A stretch of 64,000 nt of DNA from Veillonella sp. 3310 (GCF_003999875.1 NZ_RQVJ01000004.1:1-64000); one strand, 5' to 3'. Shown: positions 34,813-45,002, numbered from the stretch's first letter. Made by a program: numbers and translations. The notes: generated from the letters alone by a model not told the origin.

Positions 34813-36207
34813 GGCTCTCTGTCAAATGTTGGGGTATTCACCCTACGAGTCTTCTTTGGCACCAATCATATGTATGGTTGGTGCCATTCTTTTTGCTCAA
34901 AAGTAGAATACGTACTCTAAATCTACCAAAGTGGCGAAGTCCATAGCTTATCCGTTTTAATACTTTAATTTTGTTGTTAGTTCCTTCTGTGTATCCATTA
35001 GAATATGGAAGTAAGAATGCATTAGTTAATTGCGTCATCCATGCAGGAAATGATGTAAAGAAGTTATTAAATTCATCTAAGCCAGATGCTTTTACTAATT
35101 CCAACCAATGCGTTAAATGTGCAGCTATTCTTTGTTTACCATAGATTGAAAAGATTTTTCTAAAAGAAAGTTTTAAAGCATATGCTTTTCGTAAATCATC
35201 AGATATTCTGAGTATTTCACATAGTTTAATATGTTCGGCTTCCGTTAAATGGTCTGGATGCTTCATTAGTACACGTCGATTCTGTTTTAACATACGTGAA
35301 TAAGCAGCCAGTTTATGTTGCTCACGCTTTCTAACTCGCTCTACCGCCCAATCTACAAGTCGACATACATGGTATCGATCACAGATAATATGCGCATGTG
35401 GAAATAGCGCCTCCATGATGCGCTTAAATTGTATGGACATATCCATTACAATAAACTTAACTTGTAGGCGATCCTTATGTTTAAATGATGCAAAATAGTG
35501 GATTAATGCTTGCGTATCACGTTTCGGTAAAATATCTAATATTTCATGTGTATCTGGATTAGTTAAATTAACTTGGTATTGGTAGCCTTCTGCATTTCCT
35601 TTAAACTCATCAATACCAATCACAGTGGGTAAGGTCTTGGGCTTAGGTATAGTGATCATAGAGCAATAACGTAATACTGTAGTAATAGATGTATCACACT
35701 CGTTAGCAATAGCTGTATAGGTTACACTTTCAGTAAGTTTATCAAATAGCATTCTAATATTAGTTACACTTAGTTACATATGTTTTCGTACAAATGGATT
35801 GCTTTCGGCAAAAGAATGACCACAATGCGGACAAATATACCGACGCTGTCTGTATTTTCCAATTAGTGGACCTCGTTGTACTTTTCCAAACTTTACAGTA
35901 CGTATACGATAATCCTTAATATGCTTTGTAGTTTCTCCACACTTTGGGCAAATATGTGATGTTGCTGGTAATTCTATGTCAAAAATAAATATTCCGTCTA
36001 ATTCATAGCTATTTGTAATATATTCTTGTTTTACATTATGTAAAAATTCAGTATAATCAGTAGTAGGCATATAAGCTCACATCCTTTCTTTAGGACTTTG
36101 ACACTTTTATTGTAAAGCATGTGAGCCTTATATGCTTATTTTTTTGCAAAAAAATAATGTTGGAAGTGACACCGTAGTGGTGTCACCCCAACATTTATTA
36201 TAGAGCC
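34813..36207 (-). mobile_element. ISL3-family insertion sequence
   Basis: A 1395-bp element. The imperfect terminal inverted repeats begin GGCTCTCTGTCAAATG on the left and, on the opposite strand, GGCTCTATAATAAATG on the right; both continue GTTGGGGT (positions within 34813-34842 and 36178-36207). The right end also has a perfect GTGACACC/GGTGTCAC hairpin. ISL3 elements usually duplicate 8 bp at the target. The flanks (AAATAAAA and AGAAAATA) do not match, so the duplication is absent or eroded. It is inserted directly after pyrE. Confidence 0.92.
34838..36070 (-). pseudogene. ISL3 transposase interrupted by an in-frame stop
   Basis: Two frames make one transposase. The first (35774-36070, 97-98 aa) carries the N-terminal zinc-ribbon: CPKCGETTKHI and, later, CPHCGHSFAE. 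The second (34838-35752, 304 aa) has the DDE transposase core with IGIDEFKG, IVMDMS and the downstream NGYTEGTNNKIKVLKR. Between them are TAA (35774-35776) and seven sense codons in the same frame, so a single nonsense change, not a frameshift, separates them. Without read-through the element should be immobile. Confidence 0.9.
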
Positions 36208-36233
36208 AGAAAATACTATAAAGTGCTTTCATA

Positions 36234-36590
36234 TTAATTAGTATAAACAGGATCATAATCAGCAGGCACCGGAGCAACGATACTCACAAAGACAATATCT
36301 TCCGTTCCAGTATTTTTTGCACCATGACATTCACCCTTTTTAGATACTATAACTTGCCCCTTTGTAAAAGGCACCTCAGTATCCGGCGTTGGATAAAATA
36401 CCCCTGTTCCTTGCAATACAACCCATATATCATCAGAATTATGATGATAATGCTTTGGTAAGGTTTGACCAGGTTTAATAACCCAAACTGAACCACCTGT
36501 GGAATCAGTTTGATAAAATGGCGTCCTAACAGCCTTCTCCAAACTTTCAACTTTCACAAGTTCCATATCAAAAATACGTTGATTACTCAT
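36234..36590 (-). CDS. small cupin-domain protein
   Basis: A 118-aa single-domain cupin. Motif 1 is seen at PGQTLPKHYHHNSDDIWVVLQGTG, with metal-binding His residues; motif 2 is near KGECHGAKNTG. The ligand and function are unknown; members often bind sugars or act as small isomerases. Start ATG at 36590 follows AAAGGTGAG. It lies next to a DUF4261 fragment with no clear functional link. Confidence 0.82.
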   Translation of the reverse strand: MSNQRIFDMELVKVESLEKAVRTPFYQTDSTGGSVWVIKPGQTLPKHYHHNSDDIWVVLQGTGVFYPTPDTEVPFTKGQVIVSKKGECHGAKNTGTEDIVFVSIVAPVPADYDPVYTN

Positions 36591-36618
36591 AACACTCTCA
36601 CCTTTCATCGATTAACAA

Positions 36619-36903
36619 CTAACGAGTTCCAGAAGCATATTCACCCATATTTACATCAAGCACTGCTCTCACCGGTTGAACTAGGGAATCCTCATACTGC
36701 AATGTCCATTGCACATTTGAATCCAATTCCCCATTCTCTAGGCCGCTAATAGTATCACCATCACCAACAGGATTGTCATTTTCTAAAATAAAATACAACA
36801 TATTATATGCATGAATAACTACATCATCAGGATTCATGCCATGAAAGTGATACTGCACATCAGGCAAGAATAAGGTGCTCATCCCCACCGAGTCAACCAT
36901 CAT
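36619..36903 (-). pseudogene. C-terminal fragment of a DUF4261-type protein
   Basis: The 94 codons match the end of DUF4261 proteins by pattern (GMSTLFLPDVQYHFHGMNPDDVV and YEDSLVQPVRAVLDVNMGEYASG). That family is normally over 200 aa, so the N-terminal half is missing. The frame stays open a further nine codons upstream of the first ATG before meeting TAA, and no good ribosome binding site precedes the ATG. A remnant gene is most likely. Confidence 0.6.
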
Positions 36904-36927
36904 ATCGTCTGTACCTTGAATGTTAAT

Positions 36928-36976
36928 GAATTATATCCTGCTTCGGATTTAATTCGGTCGAATTCGACTGAATTAA
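36928..36976. repeat. paired palindromes upstream of the DUF4261 fragment
   Basis: A hairpin GAATTATATCC...GGATTTAATTC (36928-36955) overlaps a 28-bp near-perfect palindrome centred on GTCGAATTCGAC (36949-36976). No T-tract follows in either direction. It may be a protein-binding site or the scar of the deletion that truncated the gene. Confidence 0.6.
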
Positions 36977-37103
36977 AATTTAGATTATAAACCTCCTCTC
37001 ACCTTATACAAAATAAATAATATATTATTACCTAAATTATACAATAAATCTAGCTCTCTAGTAAGTATTACATCATCTAAGATGAGCAGATAGGGCAGAT
37101 ATA

Positions 37104-38360
37104 TTAACCGTTATATCCTTTAATTTTTAATGCTTCTACTAAACGACGCAATGCCACCATGTACGCAGCCAATCTTGGGTATACTTTAAACTCTTCTTGC
37201 ATAGCCCATACTTCTTCAAAGCTTTTCTTCATATTCTTTGCTAATTTTTCGTTTACTTCTTCTTCCGACCAATAGAAGCCAGCTTTGTTTTGTACCCATT
37301 CATAGTAGGATACCACCACGCCACCGCCATTGGCTAATACGTCTGGCAATACAGGAATACCTTTTTCAAAGAAATATAAGTCTGCATCTTTGGTTAATGG
37401 TCCGTTGGCCCCTTCCAAGATTAACTTAGCTTTTACATCTTTCATATTCGCTTCGTTCACTTGGTTTTCCAAAGCTGCCAAGTATAGCACATCTACATCT
37501 AACAACAATAGCTCTGGATTTGGAATGCGTGTCATACCTGGTTCTTCATAGCCTTCCAAAGAACGTCCATGAGAGTTTGCATATTCGTAGGCTTTTTCTA
37601 CATCGATGCCGTTCGCATTATACAGAGAACCATGTACGTCACCGATAGCAACAATCTTAGCCCCTTCACGATGCATCAACAAAGCACCAACGGAACCTAC
37701 ATTACCAAAACCTTGTACAGCAATAGTCAAATCTTTGATAGATTTACCTTGTTTTTCCAAGTAGGAAAGCAAGGTAAACATACAGCCACGCCCTGTTGCT
37801 TCATTACGGCCTAAGGAACCGCCAATAGCGAGTGGTTTACCTGTTACGATACCTGGTGTCCATTGACCAGTTAAGGCACTGTATTCATCGACAATCCAAG
37901 ACATGATTTGTGGATTTGTGTTCACGTCAGGAGCCGGTACATCTCGTTCTACCCCAATGATAGGAGCAATTTTACGAACGAAACCACGAGTTAACCGTTC
38001 CAATTCTCTTTCACTTAGTTTTTTAGGATCTACCTTGATACCACCTTTGCCACCGCCATATGGTAAATGAGCAATCGCATTTTTAATGGTCATCCATGCA
38101 CCTAAGGCACGCACTTCGTTTTCATCTGCATCTGGGTGAAAGCGTAAGCCACCTTTTGATGCGCCAAGAACAGAGCTATGTTGGCAACGATAGCCCGTGA
38201 ATACTTCCACATGTCCATCATCCATTTGTACTGGGATAGCCACGTTCATCTCACGTTCAGGGTGACGCAACACTTCATAGTCATTGCGTGGAATGCCCAA
38301 TGTGTCCGCCGCTAAATCTAATGTTTGCAGCATATTTTCATAAGGGTTGTAATTTGCCAT
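37104..38360 (-). CDS. gdhA: glutamate dehydrogenase (Glu/Leu/Phe/Val family)
   Basis: A 418-aa enzyme interconverting glutamate and 2-oxoglutarate plus ammonia. The catalytic region is LPYGGGKGGIKVDPK and the Rossmann motif VQGFGNVG. The length fits the short hexameric class. Start: ATG at 38360 behind GAGGTGGTATT; a 20-residue upstream extension is not supported. It is a single gene. Confidence 0.93.
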   Translation of the reverse strand: MANYNPYENMLQTLDLAADTLGIPRNDYEVLRHPEREMNVAIPVQMDDGHVEVFTGYRCQHSSVLGASKGGLRFHPDADENEVRALGAWMTIKNAIAHLPYGGGKGGIKVDPKKLSERELERLTRGFVRKIAPIIGVERDVPAPDVNTNPQIMSWIVDEYSALTGQWTPGIVTGKPLAIGGSLGRNEATGRGCMFTLLSYLEKQGKSIKDLTIAVQGFGNVGSVGALLMHREGAKIVAIGDVHGSLYNANGIDVEKAYEYANSHGRSLEGYEEPGMTRIPNPELLLLDVDVLYLAALENQVNEANMKDVKAKLILEGANGPLTKDADLYFFEKGIPVLPDVLANGGGVVVSYYEWVQNKAGFYWSEEEVNEKLAKNMKKSFEEVWAMQEEFKVYPRLAAYMVALRRLVEALKIKGYNG

Positions 38361-38542
38361 AATACCACCTCGTTTTACATATAAATAGAATGTGTATATC
38401 CTAATAGTAACACAAGTCATTCCTTATGACTATAGGCTTTCAAAAAATCCTATTTAATTAATAGGTAAAGTAAAATTTTAAAAATATTTTGTAACTATTT
38501 CTAAGAAAGATGCTAATGCGGTCGTAGCAGGGTACAGGCTAT

Positions 38543-38580
38543 AAAAAAGCTGATTCTATCACGAATCAGATAGAATCAGC
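38543..38580 (-). terminator. terminator overlapping the end of fetB
   Basis: On the minus strand GCTGATTCTATC pairs with GATAGAATCAGC (38549-38580), followed by TTTTTT. The ascending arm is the last codons of fetB and the loop contains its TGA stop, so the hairpin is partly coding. Confidence 0.85.
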
Positions 38581-39332
38581 TGTTCTTTTGCATTGAAAAA
38601 TTGTCGGCAACTCAAGTATCCTGCTATGGCAATGGCAATGGATATAGTTGAAAAAGACATAAAGATAACGATAATTTGGTATTTAATAGCCTCCATAGGG
38701 CTCATACCTGCTAGGATTAAGCCCGTCATCATCCCCGGCAAGGACACAATACCCAATGTTTTCGCACTATCGATGGTCGGTTGTAAGCTAAAGATAAGGG
38801 CTGCTCGCAAGATTGCTTTACAGGCTTGCATAGGCGTAGCACCTAGAGCTAGTTTGATCTGAATCTCTTGTTGACGGCTCTTAAAGCTAGTCGTAATTTG
38901 TCGAAAACAGAGTCCCACTGCGACCATCGCCCCAGACATCACCATACCACCTACGGGAATCATTTGGTACGGAGTAAAAGATAGCACGTTTGCCCCTAGT
39001 AAGATAGCAAGGGTAATCACAGCACCAATACCGATGCTAACACCCGCAATCCACGAGGCATGTGTAATTCCTTCTCCTCGTTTACCCCCATTGATAGCAG
39101 CACTGATAAGCATCACTAGCAAAACACCGCCCGTAAAGAGCGGATGATCGGCACCAAAGATAAAATGTAATACATAGCCTACCACCACTAGTTGCACTAC
39201 CGCTCGCAATGCACTATGCAAGATTTCTAGTTCTAATCGCATTTTCTGCTGATAAGACACGATGACAGCCATGGCGATAAGTACCGTTGCCATCAGCAAG
39301 GACTCATTCGATAAAGCATTAAAGCTCCCCAT
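38559..39332 (-). CDS. fetB: FetB/YbbM-type ABC permease (UPF0014)
   Basis: A 257-aa protein with about seven membrane segments. VGLCFRQITTSFKSRQQEIQIKLALGATP is the family signature, and SLPGMMTGLILAGMSPMEAIKYQ follows. In E. coli FetAB exports iron and protects against peroxide. Start: ATG at 39332 behind GAGGTGCTAC, overlapping fetA by 14 bp. In a window rich in iron import, an exporter would balance the pool. Confidence 0.88.
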   Translation of the reverse strand: MGSFNALSNESLLMATVLIAMAVIVSYQQKMRLELEILHSALRAVVQLVVVGYVLHFIFGADHPLFTGGVLLVMLISAAINGGKRGEGITHASWIAGVSIGIGAVITLAILLGANVLSFTPYQMIPVGGMVMSGAMVAVGLCFRQITTSFKSRQQEIQIKLALGATPMQACKAILRAALIFSLQPTIDSAKTLGIVSLPGMMTGLILAGMSPMEAIKYQIIVIFMSFSTISIAIAIAGYLSCRQFFNAKEQLILSDS

Positions 39333-39987
39333 GTAGCACCTCACAATCTGTAATAAGGCCGTCTTTCACAGTCATCCGACGTTGCCCCATACGGACACTT
39401 TGTTCTGGATTATGGGTCACCTGTAACAAGGTTAATCCTTCCTTGTGCAGTTGCATAAGGCCTTGTTCCACCCACTCCGTATTCTCCGTGTCCAAGGCAG
39501 ATGTTACCTCATCTAATAACAACACTTCTGGGGCAAACAACAAACTGCGAATCAAACAAATCCGTTGCATTTCTCCTCCCGATAGTTCTGTATTAGACTT
39601 TTCCAATAGGTCTAAATCCATATGAAACAAATCAAATAACTCTTTGATCCTTTTTGTATCCACAGAGCGGCCTCTCATGGTAAAAGGAAAGGCTAGATTC
39701 CCTCGCACGGTTTGTCCAAATAAATAAGGTTGCTGGAAACAGTACGCCACTCGTTGTCGATACTCCGTCGGCGCATAGCTTTCGATAGGCTTACCATGAA
39801 AGAAAATTATACCTCCTGTAGGAGATACCAAGGAGCTAGCCAATTTTAAAATTGTACTTTTACCACTCCCCGAAGGGCCTATGATTGTGATACTTTCACC
39901 TTCCTCAACAGAGAAAGATATATCCCGCAAAATTTGACGGTCTCCCACTGTTAAAGAAATATCTTCAAAACTTACATGTGATGCCAT
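39319..39987 (-). CDS. fetA: FetA-type ABC transporter ATP-binding protein
   Basis: A 222-aa ABC ATPase: Walker A GPSGSGKST, signature LSGGEMQRICLIRSL, Walker B VLLLDEVTSALD, switch His in QVTHNPEQ. Partnership with the overlapping UPF0014 permease identifies it as FetA-like. It starts 15 bp after the exonuclease III gene, so the three may be co-transcribed. Confidence 0.88.
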   Translation of the reverse strand: MASHVSFEDISLTVGDRQILRDISFSVEEGESITIIGPSGSGKSTILKLASSLVSPTGGIIFFHGKPIESYAPTEYRQRVAYCFQQPYLFGQTVRGNLAFPFTMRGRSVDTKRIKELFDLFHMDLDLLEKSNTELSGGEMQRICLIRSLLFAPEVLLLDEVTSALDTENTEWVEQGLMQLHKEGLTLLQVTHNPEQSVRMGQRRMTVKDGLITDCEVLHGEL

Positions 39988-40002
39988 ACGCGATTCCCTA
40001 TA

Positions 40003-40758
40003 TTATAAATCAATCACCAATTCCACTGGACAATGATCAGACCCAAAAATATCCGCATGAATTTTCGCCTCTTGGATTTTGTCAGCAATGCTGTTGGATA
40101 CGAGGAAGTAGTCAATTCTCCATCCTACGTTCCGCTCACGAGCTTTTCCCATGTAGGACCACCAACTGTACGCATCTATTGCATCAGGATATAAATAACG
40201 GAATGTATCCGTGAAGCCTGCTGCGAGTAGTTCTGTCATTTTTTCACGTTCCTCATCACTAAAGCCAGCATTTTTGCGGTTAGTTTTCGGATTTTTCAAA
40301 TCGATTTCTTGATGCGCTACGTTAAGGTCACCACAAAGGATGACTGGTTTTTTCGCATCTAGTGCCAATAAGTATTCACGGAATGCCACTTCCCATTCCA
40401 TGCGGTATGCTAAACGAGCCAATTCACGTTGGCTATTTGGGGTATAGCAGGTCACCAAATAAAATTTTTCGTATTCTGCTGTGATAACACGACCTTCTTG
40501 GTCATGTTCCTCAATGCCGATGCCATTCACTACAGAAATTGGCTTTTCTTTTGTGAAAATAGCTGTACCGCTATAGCCTTTTTTTACCGCACTATTCCAA
40601 TATTGTTCATGATTTGGCAAGACCATTTCAATTTGTTCTGGTTGTAATTTTGTTTCTTGTAAACAGAACATATCTGCATCCAATGCATCGAATGCATCCA
40701 TAAATCCTTTTGTCATAGCTGCACGCAAGCCATTGACATTCCAAGATATTAATTTCAT
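40003..40758 (-). CDS. xth: exodeoxyribonuclease III
   Basis: A 251-aa EEP-fold nuclease: SWNVNGLRA at the start, the metal ligand Glu in [24 protein letters not shown], and the catalytic SDHCPVEL at the end. It cuts DNA at abasic sites in base excision repair. An extended -10 TGATATAAT at 40801-40806 (minus strand) is its probable promoter. The adjacent FetAB iron exporter fits an oxidative-damage theme. Confidence 0.95.
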   Translation of the reverse strand: MKLISWNVNGLRAAMTKGFMDAFDALDADMFCLQETKLQPEQIEMVLPNHEQYWNSAVKKGYSGTAIFTKEKPISVVNGIGIEEHDQEGRVITAEYEKFYLVTCYTPNSQRELARLAYRMEWEVAFREYLLALDAKKPVILCGDLNVAHQEIDLKNPKTNRKNAGFSDEEREKMTELLAAGFTDTFRYLYPDAIDAYSWWSYMGKARERNVGWRIDYFLVSNSIADKIQEAKIHADIFGSDHCPVELVIDL

Positions 40759-40806
40759 TGTTAGTACCTCATATTGTCTGTTAATAAAAAATATATATTG
40801 ATTATA

Positions 40807-41096
40807 TCATAATTTTTCGATATGCGCTTTCCAAATATTTCAGATAGCAGTGGCAAGTTTTTTGTTAGAAAAATGAAACAAAAATTTCTTCCTTTCTCTA
40901 TCTGTTAAATCGATAGGTTTCTTTAGAGAAATACTATAAAATTTTTGTTATAATATTAAAGTTGGACTAAGAGATACGTAAAGGATAGTTCTTAAAAGAA
41001 CAACTCAGTAAGAATTAAAAATATAGAAGGTTACACAGAAGTCTCTCTGCCATCATCCATGCAAAACAAAAGTATATGAAATAAAAGGAGTAAACA
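40807..41096. other. intergenic region upstream of the DUF389 gene
   Basis: Very A/T-rich. It holds a TTGTTATAAT extended -10 near 40950 on the plus strand, a GTTCTTAAAAGAAC hairpin near 40990, and a leader of about 140 nt. AAAAGGAG precedes the next gene. No further frame is seen. Confidence 0.5.
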
Positions 41097-42155
41097 ATGA
41101 CAGGAACCTATTCAGTGCGTGAATACCGTGATAAATTATATGATGATCTTCATATTCGATTAAAAGATACAGTGATTTTAATGTGTGCGATTTTTATTGC
41201 CTCTATAGGTTTAAATATGAATTCAGCAGCTGTCATTATCGGAGCCATGCTAATTTCTCCTCTTATGACACCAATTGTTGGACTGGGCTTCGGTTTAGCT
41301 ATTTTTGATACCCGGTTAATCAAGCAATCTGCAGAGGTTTTAATTACTCAAGTATTAGTCAGTTTGCTTGTCTCGACTCTGTATTTCTGGATTTCTCCCT
41401 TGTCTTATGCAAGTAGTGAGTTGATTGCACGAACCTCTCCCACCATTTGGGATGTTCTCATTGCTATTGCTGGTGGAATCGCAGGTGTAATCGGTTCAAG
41501 AAAAAAAGAAGCAAACAATATCGTACCAGGAGTAGCCATTGCAACAGCTCTGATGCCACCTATCTGTACTGCAGGCTATGGATTAGCTAATGGAAATATA
41601 AGATTTTTATATGGAGCTCTCTATCTTTTCTTAATTAACTGTGCCTTTATCATGCTAACCAATATGGTTGGGACAAGAATTTTGATGAGAAAATCTCCCT
41701 TAGGCTCATTTAAGGATTTAAACATTAAAATTAGGATTGGGTTGATATCCTTGATTGTGTTATTGATTCTTCCAGCTAGCTATTCAGCAGTCACTCTGAC
41801 CATAGATCAGGCGCGGAAAGAAGGAATCAAACAGTTTGTAGGAAAAGAGTTTGCTAGTTACACGGTTATTAATCAAGTCTACAAGTCAAGGAAAAATGAA
41901 TTGGTCTTGACGATTGTTGGCGATCCGATTTCAGAAGAAGAATTAGCAGCGCTTCGTAAAAAACAAGCTGCTTACGGTATTCAATCCGTTCAATTGAAAA
42001 TCAATCAAGTTGATCAATTCCATAATTCGACAAAATTAGATAGCCAGATGACCAAAGACTTTTACGAAAATATTAATAAGTATATCGAGCAAAAACTCTC
42101 TGAAAAAGATTCACAAAAAGATTTACTAAAAGAAAGTGAAGCAGACAAGGATTAA
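41097..42155 (+). CDS. DUF389 (TIGR00341) membrane protein, probably acquired
   Basis: A 352-aa protein. The first 240 residues hold six or seven membrane segments with SAAVIIGAMLISPLMTPIVGLGFGLAI and GVAIATALMPPICTAGYGLANG, the DUF389 signature; a soluble C-terminal region is rich in Lys and Glu. Its function is unknown. It is isolated between minus-strand genes with its own promoter and terminator, is more A/T-rich than its neighbours and uses AGA/AGG arginine codons freely. It resembles streptococcal proteins as I recall them, so transfer from an oral Streptococcus is a plausible origin. Confidence 0.85.
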   Translation: MTGTYSVREYRDKLYDDLHIRLKDTVILMCAIFIASIGLNMNSAAVIIGAMLISPLMTPIVGLGFGLAIFDTRLIKQSAEVLITQVLVSLLVSTLYFWISPLSYASSELIARTSPTIWDVLIAIAGGIAGVIGSRKKEANNIVPGVAIATALMPPICTAGYGLANGNIRFLYGALYLFLINCAFIMLTNMVGTRILMRKSPLGSFKDLNIKIRIGLISLIVLLILPASYSAVTLTIDQARKEGIKQFVGKEFASYTVINQVYKSRKNELVLTIVGDPISEEELAALRKKQAAYGIQSVQLKINQVDQFHNSTKLDSQMTKDFYENINKYIEQKLSEKDSQKDLLKESEADKD

Positions 42156-42179
42156 GGATATTGAACTTACCTCAAAAAA

Positions 42180-42205
42180 GCAACGGAAAATCCGTTGCTT
42201 TTTTT
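42180..42205 (+). terminator. terminator of the DUF389 gene
   Basis: GCAACGG AAAA-type loop CCGTTGC (42180-42198) followed by seven T residues, 24 bp after the stop codon. Confidence 0.92.
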
Positions 42206-42366
42206 GCATGTTTGCAATAGTATTGGTGAAATAGAATCTCCCAATAAGCCACTTACAGATGACGTTTTTATACGGATAAGAGATGACAACATGAATAACG
42301 GTCAACTCAATATCGTACTTTATTTTTAAAAAATTTCATCAGACTTTTAAATGATTACAAACCTAT

Positions 42367-43788
42367 TTATTGTAAATGAATTTTTTCTTTCCAATTCGCA
42401 ATGTGCGCCAATTCTTCTGAAAGCACCTCTTTACCGACACGGATTTGACGAGCTACGCACTCTGGTGCTGTACCGCTGTAGTTTCTACGTCCCGCTACGC
42501 AAGCTTCGATAGTGATAGCATCTAGGATATCCGCTTCAAAATGATGTGAAATAGCTTTGAAATCATCTACGGATAAATCCAACAACACGCAATCTTTTTC
42601 GATACAATGTTGTACCGCTGCTCCTACGATGGCGTGAGCTTCACGGAACGGTACGCCTTTTTTCGCCAAATAGTCCGCCATATCTGTAGCGTTGGAGAAA
42701 TCATCATCCAACACCGCTTTTGTATGGTCTCCATTGACTTTCATATGGCGTAACATATCTGCTGTAATAGAGATAGCAAAATGCAATGTATCAATGGTGT
42801 CAAAAACACCTTCTTTATCCTCTTGCATATCCTTGTTGTATGTCATTGGTAGACCTTTCATAGTTGTAAGAAGTCCCATCAAATGACCGTAAATACGACC
42901 TGTTTTACCACGTACTAATTCACAAACATCTGGATTTTTCTTTTGTGGCATAATGCTAGAACCTGTACAATGGGCATCATCCAATTCGATGAATCCAAAT
43001 TCTGTGCTAGACCAAAGGATTAATTCTTCGCTTAAACGGCTTAGATGCATCATCACTTTCGCCCCAAAACTGAGGAACTCCAATACATAGTCACGATCAC
43101 TAACAGCATCCATACTATTTTCATAAATGGCATCGAAGTGCAATAATTCCTTCGTTATGTTTTGATCGATAGGATAGGTGGTACCCGCCAAAGCGCCTGC
43201 TCCTAATGGCATCACATTGGCATGTTTAAAGATTAACGGTAAATTATCGAAGTCACGGCTCAACATAGAGAAGTATGCCATCATATGATGACTAAATAAT
43301 ACTGGTTGTGCCCGTTGTAAGTGGGTGTATCCAGGGATAATCACATCTTTGTATTTCTCTGCCACTTCTAAGAAAGCTTGTTGCAAATTCACAAGCTCCT
43401 CACCCATATGTACCACCACCTTGCGGATGTACATATGTAAATCCACCGCCACTTGGTCATTACGGCTACGTCCTGTATGCAGACGTCCGCCCGCTTCACC
43501 AATGGCATCGGTTAAGCGTTTTTCGATATTCATATGGATGTCTTCTAATGCCACAGAAAATTCAAAATTTCCTGCATCAATCTGTGTTTCAATGTCTTGT
43601 AAACCTGTTACGATAGCATCTTTATCTTCTTGAGAAATGATGTGTTGCTCTGCTAGCATCGTTGCATGAGCAATGCTGCCTGCCACATCTTCTTTATACA
43701 TGCGGGAGTCAAAGGAAATAGAGGACGTGAAGTCCTCTACTGCCTTATCCGTCCCTTTGGTAAAGCGTCCGCCCCAAAGTTTCGCCAT
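42367..43788 (-). CDS. argH: argininosuccinate lyase
   Basis: A 473-aa enzyme splitting argininosuccinate to arginine and fumarate. The signature is GSSIMPQKKNPDV, with the catalytic Ser; also visible are GRSRNDQVAVDLHMY and TPSISFD-like N-terminal elements (SSISFDSRMY). It shares one base with argG, so the final two steps of arginine synthesis are coupled. Confidence 0.96.
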   Translation of the reverse strand: MAKLWGGRFTKGTDKAVEDFTSSISFDSRMYKEDVAGSIAHATMLAEQHIISQEDKDAIVTGLQDIETQIDAGNFEFSVALEDIHMNIEKRLTDAIGEAGGRLHTGRSRNDQVAVDLHMYIRKVVVHMGEELVNLQQAFLEVAEKYKDVIIPGYTHLQRAQPVLFSHHMMAYFSMLSRDFDNLPLIFKHANVMPLGAGALAGTTYPIDQNITKELLHFDAIYENSMDAVSDRDYVLEFLSFGAKVMMHLSRLSEELILWSSTEFGFIELDDAHCTGSSIMPQKKNPDVCELVRGKTGRIYGHLMGLLTTMKGLPMTYNKDMQEDKEGVFDTIDTLHFAISITADMLRHMKVNGDHTKAVLDDDFSNATDMADYLAKKGVPFREAHAIVGAAVQHCIEKDCVLLDLSVDDFKAISHHFEADILDAITIEACVAGRRNYSGTAPECVARQIRVGKEVLSEELAHIANWKEKIHLQ

Positions 43789-45002
43789 TATTTTAAACCT
43801 GCTTTCTCTTTCATTAATGCATTGATTGTCAAAGGCAATCCGAATAAGTTGATGAAACCTTCTGCATCAGCTTGGTTATATACATCATCTTCTTCAAATG
43901 TTACAAATTCTTGGTTGTACAAGGAATATGGAGATGTAGATCCTGCACTGATGATATTACCTTTGTACAATTTCAACGTTACTTGACCTGTTACAGTTTG
44001 TTGTGTGCTGTCCACAAAGGCTTGTAAAGCACTCATCAATGGAGCAAACCACATGCCGTCATACACAAGTTCTCCATATTTGTTCGCCACTAATTCTTTG
44101 TAATGGTAGGTAGCTCTATCTAGGCAAAGATATTCTAATTCTCTGTGCGCATACATGATGATGGCTCCACCAGGATTTTCATAGACACCACGAGATTTCA
44201 TGCCTACTAACCGATTTTCTACAATATCTACAATGCCGATACCATTAGCAGCACCAATTTCATTCAAAGTTTGTAAGATAGTAAGAGGAGACATAGCTTG
44301 ACCATTCACTGCTACTGGCACGCCTTCTTTGAAGTCGATAGTCACCATAGTTGGCGCATCTGGCGCTTCTTCAGGAGATTTGCTAACTAAATATACATCA
44401 TTTTTAGGGGCATTCTTAGGATCTTCTAAATCGCCACCTTCATGGGATAAATGCCATACGTTTTGGTCCATAGAGTAGGGATGTTTTTTTGTTGCCACTA
44501 CTGGAATGTCGTGTTTCGCTGCGTATTCCATGCAATCTTCCCGGGATTTCAATTCCCATTCACGCCATGGAGCAATGATTTTTGTATTTGGTGAAAGTGC
44601 TTTAATTGTCAATTCAAAACGCACTTGGTCATTCCCTTTACCTGTAGCACCGTGAGCGATGGCATCCGCTCCTTCTTGTGCAGCAATTTCTACTAATTTT
44701 TTCGCAATTAATGGTCTTGCAAAGGAAGTACCTAATAAGTATTTACCTTCGTACACAGCACCCGCTTTTACAACTGGCCAAATGTAGTCGGATACAAATT
44801 CTTCTTGCGCATCGATGATGTACGCTTTGGTAGCCCCAGATTTGATGGCTTTTTTCTCTACTGCATCATAATCTTCTGGTTGACCTAAGTTCACGCATAC
44901 AGCGATAACTTCTGCGCCATAGTTTTCTTTCAACCAAGGAATGATAACAGATGTATCCAAACCACCGGAGTAAGCTAATACTACTTTGTTAATGTTGTTC
45001 AT
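43788..45002 (-). CDS. argG: argininosuccinate synthase
   Basis: A 404-aa enzyme joining citrulline and aspartate with ATP. The N-terminal PP-motif is [25 protein letters not shown] and [15 protein letters not shown] are conserved downstream. Promoter at 45065-45093, with a candidate ARG box across the -35. Upstream arginine genes are not in the window. Confidence 0.96.
   Translation of the reverse strand: MNNINKVVLAYSGGLDTSVIIPWLKENYGAEVIAVCVNLGQPEDYDAVEKKAIKSGATKAYIIDAQEEFVSDYIWPVVKAGAVYEGKYLLGTSFARPLIAKKLVEIAAQEGADAIAHGATGKGNDQVRFELTIKALSPNTKIIAPWREWELKSREDCMEYAAKHDIPVVATKKHPYSMDQNVWHLSHEGGDLEDPKNAPKNDVYLVSKSPEEAPDAPTMVTIDFKEGVPVAVNGQAMSPLTILQTLNEIGAANGIGIVDIVENRLVGMKSRGVYENPGGAIIMYAHRELEYLCLDRATYHYKELVANKYGELVYDGMWFAPLMSALQAFVDSTQQTVTGQVTLKLYKGNIISAGSTSPYSLYNQEFVTFEEDDVYNQADAEGFINLFGLPLTINALMKEKAGLK

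Noticed and set aside
34805-36215. 8-bp target duplication of the insertion sequence
   Set aside because: The flanking octamers AAATAAAA and AGAAAATA do not match, so no duplication can be claimed.
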